Source: Paenibacillus maysiensis (lineage in GTDB: Bacteria > Bacillota > Bacilli > Paenibacillales > Paenibacillaceae). Taken from it: a DNA stretch of 45,105 nt. The number at the start of each line of letters is the position of its first letter. Positions within the stretch are counted from its first letter, which is position 1. Below, one piece after another: positions 33,884-40,608 of this stretch. The translations under genes were made by a program, and so were the position numbers. The stretch covers positions 1 to 45,105 of the forward strand of contig NZ_ASRY01000182.1 of assembly GCF_000520815.1 (NCBI RefSeq), read 5' to 3'. The notes beneath the pieces are model-generated. The model saw only the letters and a list, made by a program, of their open reading frames with translations. It was not told the DNA's origin and made no database searches.

Positions 33884-33976
33884 GTCGGGAGCTTGAGAAA
33901 GTCAGGCTGAGAGGGTGGCCCTTGCCATCGACCGTGAAATCTGATCTGGGTAATGCCAGCGTAGAGAAACCTAGAG
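33884..33976 (+). ncRNA. TPP riboswitch (THI element)
   Basis: The signature elements appear in order: CAGGCTGAGAGG, then ACCGTGAAATCTGATCTGGG, then TAATGCCAGCGTAGAGAAAC. These are the conserved pyrimidine-binding CUGAGA and pyrophosphate-binding segments of the thiamin pyrophosphate aptamer. It lies upstream of ykoEDC with a terminator at 34127-34166, so TPP should cause premature termination. The aptamer-to-terminator distance (about 150 nt) is longer than usual. Confidence 0.95.
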
Positions 33977-34126
33977 CACTATACAGGAATGCCGCTTGTT
34001 TTGCGGTTGTCGATAGATTCGGTTCATATCTTATAATCAAGCTAGACGGCTGCGCTTAGGCTACTGGTTGTATGAGGCATATCGACGAATGATGTTTTGT
34101 ATGGTGATCCACCTTTTACTGCGCAT

Positions 34127-34166
34127 AAAGCTTGCCTGGAGATTCAGCTCCGGACAAGCTTTTTTT
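34127..34166 (+). terminator. TPP-riboswitch-controlled terminator before ykoE
   Basis: AAAGCTTG pairs with CAAGCTTT, with inner GGAG/CTCC pairing, followed by TTTT. It ends 45 bp before the ykoE start. Confidence 0.85.
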
Positions 34167-34211
34167 CATGGCCACGAGGCCCATTTTAAGGGAAAAGGGG
34201 AGTACATCACA

Positions 34212-34808
34212 ATGAATACTGCTGTAAAAGCGTCTAAAGGATTGAAGCTGACGGATATTTTGGTCACGATTGTGATCGCCGTCGTGTTCGGGTTGGTCTA
34301 TAAAATATGGGGGCCTGCGTATGATCTGGTGAAACCGCTTGGGCTGAACGCCGAGCAATTGGTGTATGGCATGTGGTTTATGGCGGGCACATTCGCATAC
34401 CTTATTATCCGCAAGCCGGGAGTTGCGATTTTGGCAGAGGTCGCAGCGGCAACGGTCAGTGCTTTTTTGGGAAGTGAATGGGGGATGTCTACCTTGTACT
34501 ACGGCTTGCTGCAAGGATTGGGAGCAGAGCTGTTCTTTGCGGTTTTTCTGTACCGGAACGCCAACCTGTGGGTCGCTTCGCTGGCTGCGGCTGGATCGGC
34601 TATCGTCTCTCTGATTTTAGACTTCAGTTACGGGTATATTGATCAGCTTTCGACCTGGAACTATGTTTTGTATGTTGGATTCCGGATGATTGGCAGTATT
34701 GTGATTGCCGGGGTGTTCGCGTTCTATCTGGCTAAGGCGCTGGAAGTCACCGGAGTGACACGTACCTTAAGACCAGCAACGGAACAGGATTACAAGGGGC
34801 TGGACTAA
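34212..34808 (+). CDS. ykoE: ECF transporter substrate-binding (S) component, thiamine/HMP type
   Basis: This 198-aa integral membrane protein has about six hydrophobic segments and a family-typical layout (LTDILVTIVIAVVFGLVYKIWGP, then MWFMAGTFAYLIIRKPG and GSEWGMSTLYYGLLQGLGAELFF). It is the YkoE S-component for hydroxymethylpyrimidine or thiamine uptake. ATG 34212 has GGGGAG 9 nt upstream. It overlaps ykoD at TAATG and is regulated by the TPP riboswitch. Confidence 0.93.
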   Translation: MNTAVKASKGLKLTDILVTIVIAVVFGLVYKIWGPAYDLVKPLGLNAEQLVYGMWFMAGTFAYLIIRKPGVAILAEVAAATVSAFLGSEWGMSTLYYGLLQGLGAELFFAVFLYRNANLWVASLAAAGSAIVSLILDFSYGYIDQLSTWNYVLYVGFRMIGSIVIAGVFAFYLAKALEVTGVTRTLRPATEQDYKGLD

Positions 34809-36292
34809 TGAGTTTATTTGCCGAAGATGTGGTGGCGTCGGTCACTCGTCTTCGTTTGAAATTTCCCGGTGAGCAGGAGCTGCTTTTTCACAATATGTCT
34901 GTATCCGTCTGCAAGGGGGAAAAGCTGCTGCTGCTCGGACCAAGCGGATGCGGTAAATCAACGCTGCTCCAGGTGATGAGCGGTCTGATTCCACGCACGA
35001 TAGAAGTGCCGATGAAATGTGATGCTGCTGTCATTCCGGCGCGTGCGGGTGTCGTATTTCAAGATCCGGATACGCAGTTTTGTATGTCGTATGCGGACGA
35101 GGAACTGGCTTTTGTATTGGAAAATAATCAGGTTCCCCGGGAGCAAATGCCTTCTCGTATCCGCGAGCTGCTGACGCAGGTCGGTCTTTCGACGGATGAA
35201 ATACATATGCCGATTGGCAGCATGTCTCAGGGCATGAAGCAACGGCTGGCGATTGCGTCTGTGCTGGCGATGGAGCCGAAGGTGCTTTTTCTGGATGAGC
35301 CGACGGCTTTGCTGGATGAAGAAGGCACCACACAGGTGTGGGATACGATTCGCCACATTTCGGCAGATCAGACGCTAGTGATTGTGGAGCATAAAATTAA
35401 TGAAATTGTCCTTGATGTGGACCGGATTGTGGTGCTTTCTGCTCAAGGGGAAATCATGGCGGACGGGACTGCGGAGGAGGTATTTCATAAGCATCGGCAG
35501 GCGTTGTCTGATTATGGTGTCTGGTATCCGGGCGTATGGGATGAGGCATCTTCACCACGTTGGAGTGAACAAGGGGCACAGGAGCATGGAGTGGGGAATG
35601 ACTGCGGGGTGTTCATCTTGGCAGCGGGTACTCCTATACTGGAGCTGAAGCATTTCAGCGGTCTTCGGGGTTCGAACTCAGTCATTTATGTAGAGCAAGC
35701 GCAGGTGAAGCCGGGGGACTGGATTGGTGTGGTCGGTGAAAATGGGGCTGGTAAAAGCTCGCTGCTGCTCTCCATGATGCGCTTAATCCGAACGCAGGGA
35801 AGTTACAGCGTGGACGGAATAGAGGCTGGCGGTACGGAACAGCTGGCAGAGCGTATCGCGTTCGTGTTTCAAAATCCGGAGCTGCAATTCGTAGCGCACA
35901 CCGTTCGGAAGGAACTGGAGTATTCGCTGCCGGAGAGCTTGTTTACGGCTGAACAGCGCCGGGAGCGAGTGGATCGAATGCTCGTACAGTTTGGGCTAGA
36001 ACGGCTGGATGAACGTCATCCGTATCAGCTATCGTTGGGGCAAAAAAGGCGGCTGAGCATTGCCACGGCCATTATCCGTGAGCCAGCGGTGCTGCTGCTG
36101 GATGAGCCGACCTTTGGGCAGGATGCACGCAATACCTTTGTCATGCTGGACATGCTGGAACAGCTTAGAGCGGCAGGCACGGCGATTGTGATGGTCACGC
36201 ATGACCCGGAAATTGTCCGTCGATATTGCACGGATATATGGCGGATACAGAAGGGGGAACTGCGGCATGAACCTGTCTTTTCCCCATCATGA
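34808..36292 (+). CDS. ykoD: ECF transporter double ATP-binding protein
   Basis: This 494-aa protein has two ABC domains fused in one chain. Domain 1 (about 8-240) has Walker A GPSGCGKST, the Q-loop FQDPDTQFCM, signature SMSQGMKQR and Walker B VLFLDEPTALLD. Domain 2 (about 278-490) has GENGAGKSS, FQNPELQF, LSLGQKRR and LLLDEPTFGQD. The fusion matches B. subtilis YkoD and energises the ykoE-ykoC transporter. It starts at ATG in TAATG, coupled to ykoE. Confidence 0.95.
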   Translation: MSLFAEDVVASVTRLRLKFPGEQELLFHNMSVSVCKGEKLLLLGPSGCGKSTLLQVMSGLIPRTIEVPMKCDAAVIPARAGVVFQDPDTQFCMSYADEELAFVLENNQVPREQMPSRIRELLTQVGLSTDEIHMPIGSMSQGMKQRLAIASVLAMEPKVLFLDEPTALLDEEGTTQVWDTIRHISADQTLVIVEHKINEIVLDVDRIVVLSAQGEIMADGTAEEVFHKHRQALSDYGVWYPGVWDEASSPRWSEQGAQEHGVGNDCGVFILAAGTPILELKHFSGLRGSNSVIYVEQAQVKPGDWIGVVGENGAGKSSLLLSMMRLIRTQGSYSVDGIEAGGTEQLAERIAFVFQNPELQFVAHTVRKELEYSLPESLFTAEQRRERVDRMLVQFGLERLDERHPYQLSLGQKRRLSIATAIIREPAVLLLDEPTFGQDARNTFVMLDMLEQLRAAGTAIVMVTHDPEIVRRYCTDIWRIQKGELRHEPVFSPS

Positions 36293-37058
36293 AACATGGC
36301 TTCACCGGGTTAATCCGGGGCTAAAGCTTGTTATGTTTTCCTTGTTGTTCGTGGTCGTCATTCTGATTCACAATCCGAACGTGATGTTCAATGTAGCGTG
36401 TGCTATGCTGCTGTTGCTCGTCTGGTCAGGCCATTCGTGGAAGCGACTGCTGCTGTATGGTTCTCCTTTTATACTAGTGTTTATTTCAACCTCCACAGGC
36501 ATGATGATGTTTGGTAAAGGGGTGACGACCTGGTGGACATGGGGCCTGATCCATATAACGCAGGAAAGCTTTTATCGGGGAATGCATCTTGGATTTCGTG
36601 CGCTGAGTATGGCAGCGGCAGGACTGTTATTTGGTTTGACAACCCGCCCGGTGAACCTGTTTTATTCGCTGATGCAGCAATGGAGGCTTCCTCCGAAATA
36701 TGCGTACAGCTTTTTGGCGGCGATGCGGATGATGCCGATAATGCTGGAGGAATTCCAAACGTTGAGACATGCCCACCGCATTCGGGGTGTACATCGGCAT
36801 GTGTCCAAATGGAATATGTATGCTACGCTCCGCAGATATGCGATTCCGCTGCTCGCTCAAAGCATCCGGCGCGCCCAGCGAATTGCTATTGCCATGGAGG
36901 CCAAGGGTTTTGCCAATGAGACCAAGCGCACGTATTATTATGAGATCCGTCATTCGGCTGTAGATATCGTGTTTATTTGTTATTTTGTGGTGATGATTAC
37001 ACTGGCTTGGGGACTTGGTATCCAGTTCCCTTATGTGGAGACATGGGATGTACGCTAA
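36267..37058 (+). CDS. ykoC: ECF transporter transmembrane (T) component
   Basis: This ~263-aa EcfT-family protein has hydrophobic segments at about 20-60, 65-85, 105-125 and 235-255. The coupling helices carry the ARG-type motifs RHAHRIRGV and AIAMEAKGF, which contact the ATPase. ATG 36267 is chosen (AAGGGGG 8 nt upstream); it overlaps the ykoD end by 26 nt. It completes the thiamine/HMP importer operon. Confidence 0.93.
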   Translation: MNLSFPHHETWLHRVNPGLKLVMFSLLFVVVILIHNPNVMFNVACAMLLLLVWSGHSWKRLLLYGSPFILVFISTSTGMMMFGKGVTTWWTWGLIHITQESFYRGMHLGFRALSMAAAGLLFGLTTRPVNLFYSLMQQWRLPPKYAYSFLAAMRMMPIMLEEFQTLRHAHRIRGVHRHVSKWNMYATLRRYAIPLLAQSIRRAQRIAIAMEAKGFANETKRTYYYEIRHSAVDIVFICYFVVMITLAWGLGIQFPYVETWDVR

Positions 37059-37074
37059 TTGTTGCCAAAAGGCT

Positions 37075-37102
37075 TTGCCGGGTTTCTGCCCTGTGGTATA
37101 TT
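37075..37102 (+). promoter_or_regulatory. Sigma-A-type promoter of metN
   Basis: TTGCCG (-35, 37075-37080), a 16-nt spacer and TATATT (-10, 37097-37102), about 97 nt before the metN start. No SAM riboswitch (S-box) signature was found in the leader. Confidence 0.55.
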
Positions 37103-37132
37103 AATGCAATGGGAAATGACGGCTCGCATAAA

Positions 37133-37157
37133 CCCGCCTGGTCTGGCGGGCTTTATT
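37133..37157 (+). terminator. GC-rich hairpin with T-rich tail in the metN leader
   Basis: CCCGCC and GGCGGG enclose TGGTCT, followed by CTTTATT. It may terminate ykoEDC transcripts or attenuate metNIQ. Outer GGGAA/TTCCC segments at 37111-37115 and about 37162-37168 could pair. Confidence 0.45.
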
Positions 37158-37198
37158 ACGTATTCCCTGAGAAATGGATCATCAGGAGGCCAGGTTTC

Positions 37199-37924
37199 AT
37201 GATTACGCTGCATCAGGCAAGCAAGCATTATACGACCTCAAGCGGCCAATTCCATGCGGTTCAATCCGTGTCCCTTCATGTGGAGGAAGGGGAGATTCAC
37301 GGTATCATAGGCACCAGCGGCGCCGGCAAGTCTACATTGCTCCGGTTGATGAATGTATTGGAACAGCCGGATGAAGGAAATGTGGTTGTAAATGGAGATG
37401 AGCTGACCCGCATGCCGGAAAAACGTCTTCGTGAAGCGCGGCGATCCATCGGGATGATTTTTCAGCATTATCATCTCGTCCACAACCGTACGGTTAGTGG
37501 CAATGTGGCAATGCCGCTGGAACTGGCAGGCGTACCGAAAAAAGAGAGAGCGGTACGTGTGCGCGAATGCCTGCAATTCGTCGGCTTGGCTGACAAGGCG
37601 GAGCAGTATCCAGCACAGTTGAGCGGAGGCCAGAAGCAACGTGTGGCGATTGCCAGAGCGCTGGCGAATCGACCTGCGGTGCTGCTTTGTGATGAGCCGA
37701 CCTCGGCGCTTGATCCGCAGACAACGGCGGATATTCTAGGCGTGTTGCGGGAGATCAACCGTGAGCTGGGCGTTACGATTGTGATCGTGACGCACGATAT
37801 GGACGTGGTGCGGAGCATTTGTAGCCGCGTTTCGGAGATGCGGGATGGGCGACTGCTTTCAACGCAGCCTGTAGGCGATCCATCGGACAGCTCAAAAGCG
37901 GGAGAAGGTGAAGCTCATGAATGA
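37199..37924 (+). CDS. metN: Methionine ABC transporter ATP-binding protein, short form
   Basis: This 241-aa ABC ATPase has Walker A GTSGAGKST at 38-46, the Q-loop FQHYHLVHNRTV, signature LSGGQKQR and Walker B VLLCDEPTSALD, with the D-loop TSALDPQT. MetN is normally about 340 residues with a C-terminal NIL/ACT domain that inhibits transport when it binds methionine. Here the chain ends after the ATPase core (VGDPSDSSKAGEGEAHE), so that domain is absent. AGGAGG lies 9 nt before ATG 37199. It overlaps metI by a few bases. Confidence 0.9.
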   Translation: MITLHQASKHYTTSSGQFHAVQSVSLHVEEGEIHGIIGTSGAGKSTLLRLMNVLEQPDEGNVVVNGDELTRMPEKRLREARRSIGMIFQHYHLVHNRTVSGNVAMPLELAGVPKKERAVRVRECLQFVGLADKAEQYPAQLSGGQKQRVAIARALANRPAVLLCDEPTSALDPQTTADILGVLREINRELGVTIVIVTHDMDVVRSICSRVSEMRDGRLLSTQPVGDPSDSSKAGEGEAHE

Positions 37925-38588
37925 AACGCTGAGCATCATTGCACAGTATCAGTCCGAGATATGGAAGGCCATCGGAGAGACGTTTATCATGGTGGGTATT
38001 TCTATCGCAGCAGCTGTACTGTTAGGTCTTCCGGCAGGAACGATTTTATATTTGTGCGGCAAAGGGAAAAAATATGAAAATCGGCTGGTATTCACCATAC
38101 TGAACAGTTTGGTCAACGTCATTCGCTCGTTCCCGTTCTTGCTGCTGGTCGTGTTTATGATTCCATTTACACGTCTCGTGGTGGGTACGGCGCTGGGTAC
38201 GATGGCAGCTACGGTTCCTATGTCAGTGGTAGCTATTGCCTACTATTCAAGGCTGGTGGAGCAGTCACTGCTGGATGTGCCCAAGGGTGTAATCGAAGCT
38301 GCCACTTCTATGGGGGCGTCTACCCTCCAGCTTATTTTTAAATTTTTGTACGTTGAAGCCCGTTCCGGGCTTGTACTGGGATTGACCACGTCCACAATCA
38401 GCTTCATCTCCTACTCCACGGTAATGGGCATTGTGGGCGGCGGCGGCGTGGGCGATTTCGCCATCCGCTACGGTTATCAGCGTTTTGAAACCGGATTGAT
38501 GGCGTTCACCATCGTCGTCATGATTATTTTCGTGCAAACGATCCAGTTCACCGGAAGCACCATATCCCGCCGGATCGACAAGCGATAA
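37917..38588 (+). CDS. metI: Methionine ABC transporter permease
   Basis: This ~223-aa MetI-type permease has five membrane segments. The coupling-helix region ALLDVPKGVIEAATSMGASTLQLIFKF matches the EAA loop (EAA...G). RSFPFLLLVVFMIPFTRL and GGGGVGDFAIRYGYQRF are typical MetI stretches. ATG 37917 follows GAGAAGGTG; an in-frame GTG at 37908 lies within that SD. It pairs with MetN. The binding protein gene metQ is separated by a 379-bp gap with a palindromic element. Confidence 0.93.
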   Translation: MNETLSIIAQYQSEIWKAIGETFIMVGISIAAAVLLGLPAGTILYLCGKGKKYENRLVFTILNSLVNVIRSFPFLLLVVFMIPFTRLVVGTALGTMAATVPMSVVAIAYYSRLVEQSLLDVPKGVIEAATSMGASTLQLIFKFLYVEARSGLVLGLTTSTISFISYSTVMGIVGGGGVGDFAIRYGYQRFETGLMAFTIVVMIIFVQTIQFTGSTISRRIDKR

Positions 38589-38779
38589 AATAGGTTATAG
38601 CCTGCTATGTTAGAGCGGACGCTTTATTGAACATCTTATAAGTTCAAGCGTAACAGCAGCCTATGGCAAGAAGGTAAACTGAGGATGTAATCCCTCAGTA
38701 CCGATAGATCGTAAGCAATACACTTGCACCACCCACCATGGGAAATGAGAATGACTTTACAGTGCCTCAAAAGCGTAGC
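38589..38779. other. Spacer between metI and the palindromic element
   Basis: It contains a small hairpin CTGAGG-ATGTAAT-CCTCAG-type structure near 38679-38698 without a T-run. No SAM riboswitch consensus was recognised. Confidence 0.4.
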
Positions 38780-38905
38780 GGGCAGAATTGTTCTAAAGAA
38801 GCGATAGCGTTCGCCTTTACCCCCGGATTTTTACCTTATAATGTTTTACTAAATGAAAAAAATCCGGGGGTAACAGCGATCGGAAGAACAATCTGTACGC
38901 GAAGC
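38780..38905. repeat. Long imperfect palindrome (REP/MITE-like) between metI and metQ
   Basis: A perfect 16-bp inner inverted repeat TTACCCCCGGATTTTT (38817-38832) / AAAAATCCGGGGGTAA (38858-38873) is nested in a longer imperfect inverted repeat. Its outer arms contain CAGAATTGTTCT and AGAACAATCTG. The total span is about 125 bp. A TATAAT (38837-38842) lies in the loop. No ORF or transposase is present. It could be a dispersed palindromic element or a strong intra-operon RNA hairpin. Confidence 0.65.
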
Positions 38906-38967
38906 GGCTCCACTGTAACTCACTCTCCTCTTCCCTATCACAAATTTACTTGGAGGTTCCTTACCTA

Positions 38968-39825
38968 ATGAGTCGGAAAAACAACATGAAAACTAACCTG
39001 AAATTACTTACACTATTCGCTGTCGTCATGCTGCTGGTTGCCGGATGCGGCGGTCAAAAGCAGGCGGCACAAGAAACACAGCCTAAAGAAGCGACTTCTC
39101 AAAAAGAAGTGACTTTGAAAGTGGCGACGCTGATTCCGCCGATGACGGATGTACTGGATATCGTAAAACCATTGCTCAAACAGGACGGAGTTAATCTGGA
39201 AATCGTCGTGCTGTCGGACAATATTCAACCCAATAACGCATTGGCAGCTCATGAAGTGGATGCAAACTTCTTTCAGCATGCTCCTTTTATGCAACAATAC
39301 AATGAAAGCAACAAGTCTGATCTGGTAGCAGTCAAACCGATTTACAACGCCATCTATGGCGCGTACTCCAAAAAATACAAGAACATTAAAGACCTGCCCG
39401 AAGGTGCGACGATTGCGATTGCCAACGACCCGGCCAATACCGGACGTTCTCTCGTAATGATGGAGCAAAACGGTCTGATCAAGCTTAAAGAAGGTGTAGG
39501 CTATAATGCCACACAGGCTGATATTATTGAAAACAAGAAAAAGTTTGTGTTCAAAGAAGTCGATCTGTTAATGCTGGCGCGGTCGCTGGATGATGTGGAC
39601 ATGGCTGCCATGTATCCCGCTTATGCCAAGCCGTTGGGCCTGACACCGAAGAAGGACGCGTTAATTACTGAAAAGGACGATACCCACTTTGCTATTAATC
39701 TGGTAGCGCGCAAGGATAATGCGGATTCGGATGCCATTCAAAAGCTGGCGAAGCGAATGACTGGTCCGGAGGTTCGTAAATTTTTCGAGGATAATTACAA
39801 GGACAGTGTCGTCCCAGCATTTTAA
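38968..39825 (+). CDS. metQ: Methionine ABC transporter substrate-binding lipoprotein (NlpA/MetQ family)
   Basis: This 285-aa lipoprotein has a signal peptide ending in the lipobox LLVAGC, so Cys27 would be lipidated and anchored to the outer face of the membrane. The mature domain shows NlpA/MetQ motifs: DNIQPNNALAAHEVDANFFQHAPFM, IPNDPANTGRSL-like ANDPANTGRSL, and NLVARKDNADS. It delivers methionine to MetNI. GGAGG lies 12 nt before ATG 38968. It is followed by a terminator. Confidence 0.93.
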   Translation: MSRKNNMKTNLKLLTLFAVVMLLVAGCGGQKQAAQETQPKEATSQKEVTLKVATLIPPMTDVLDIVKPLLKQDGVNLEIVVLSDNIQPNNALAAHEVDANFFQHAPFMQQYNESNKSDLVAVKPIYNAIYGAYSKKYKNIKDLPEGATIAIANDPANTGRSLVMMEQNGLIKLKEGVGYNATQADIIENKKKFVFKEVDLLMLARSLDDVDMAAMYPAYAKPLGLTPKKDALITEKDDTHFAINLVARKDNADSDAIQKLAKRMTGPEVRKFFEDNYKDSVVPAF

Positions 39826-39865
39826 ATAAATACGAGTGTTGAAACGTTGTTTTATAATTAGTTGC

Positions 39866-39926
39866 GGCCTGTATAAGGTAATGAAGTCTGTGATGAGCAG
39901 ATGGAGTTCCTTGTGCAGGTCTTTTT
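39866..39926 (+). terminator. Terminator after metQ
   Basis: GGCCTGTATAAGG (39866-39878) pairs with CCTTGTGCAGGTC (39909-39921), a 13-bp stem with wobble pairs, followed by TTTTT. Confidence 0.8.
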
Positions 39927-40173
39927 CTTTTCTATCCTTAATATGGATATTTCTTATCGAAAACAGGGTAAAAAGTCTTAGTTTTTAAGTTTACTGGGCG
40001 TGATATGGCTGTGATTTTTGGTCATATAGGGCGATGGAGTATTGCTTGGGAACATATTAAAATAAATATACGAACAAACATTCGTTTTCGATTTCGTTAA
40101 CGGTGTCTTTGCATGGGTGGAAAATTCAACTGACAACGGGTCAGAAGCGAGAGCAAGAAGGAAGGGGAACGAC
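39927..40173. other. Regulatory region upstream of the beta-grasp-like gene
   Basis: This AT-rich intergenic region holds the candidate LexA box (listed separately) and AT-rich -10-like stretches near 40058-40069. No ORF is convincing. Confidence 0.5.
40071..40084 (+). promoter_or_regulatory. Candidate LexA (SOS) box
   Basis: CGAACAAACATTCG matches the Gram-positive LexA box CGAAC-N4-GTTCG except for A in place of G at the start of the right half. As I recall, the B. subtilis recA box, read in reverse complement, has the same ATTCG right half. It lies about 90 bp upstream of the start codon at 40174. Confidence 0.5.
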
Positions 40174-40593
40174 ATGAAGCTGGCTGTAACTGTAAAAAGT
40201 TTGGGAAAACGAAAGCCGGAACTCGCAAAACAGGAAATGGAGCTGAATCCTGCCCCTGAAACTTTGCGAGAGCTGATTGCTGCTACCGTCGCTCTGAATG
40301 TCCGCAGACTGCGTGAAAAGCAGGAGAGTGTCGCACTGATCCCGTTCCTCACAGGGCAGGAGGTTCAGTTACAGAGTGAGACAGGCAAGGTAGGATTCGG
40401 GTCCATCTATAATGATGGTGCTCCTGATGTGGAGGATGCGGTAAACACGGCGATGCAGGCTTTTGAAGACGGCTTGTACAGGGTTTTTGTACGTGACGAG
40501 GAAGCTACTGTGCTGGATGCCCCTTTGTTGCTTGAGGATGGAGACGAGATTGTATTTATACGGTTCACAATGCTGGCCGGAAGCCTATGGTAG
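40174..40593 (+). CDS. Small protein resembling a ubiquitin-like beta-grasp fold
   Basis: This 139-aa cytosolic protein has no signal peptide. The N-terminus (MKLAVTVKSLGKRKPE, then MELNPAPETLRELIAATVAL) reads like the first beta-hairpin and helix of a ubiquitin/ThiS-type beta-grasp. The C-terminus (LLLEDGDEIVFIRFTMLAGSLW) resembles the DGDEI...GG end of ThiS/MoaD-type proteins, though it does not end in GG. A ~50-residue insertion containing LTGQEVQLQSETGKVGFG lies between. This assignment is inference. ATG 40174 follows AAGGAAGGGG. The giant DUF4132 gene starts 16 nt after the stop, so the two are cotranscribed. Confidence 0.7.
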   Translation: MKLAVTVKSLGKRKPELAKQEMELNPAPETLRELIAATVALNVRRLREKQESVALIPFLTGQEVQLQSETGKVGFGSIYNDGAPDVEDAVNTAMQAFEDGLYRVFVRDEEATVLDAPLLLEDGDEIVFIRFTMLAGSLW

Positions 40594-40608
40594 AGGGGGA
40601 AATGAAAT

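Noticed and set aside
34068..34211. In-frame N-terminal extension of YkoE (246-aa version)
   Set aside because: The extension translates the riboswitch terminator hairpin. ATG 34212 has a proper SD and matches family length.
36977..37198. N-terminal extension of MetN (315-aa version)
   Set aside because: It overlaps the end of ykoC and covers a promoter and hairpin. ATG 37199 has AGGAGG at ideal spacing and begins at the ABC domain.
38589..38967. SAM riboswitch in the metI-metQ gap
   Set aside because: The conserved S-box segments are absent. The structure seen is a palindromic element.
38738..38968. 76-aa plus-strand ORF between metI and metQ
   Set aside because: It is a translation through the long palindrome with no SD or family resemblance.
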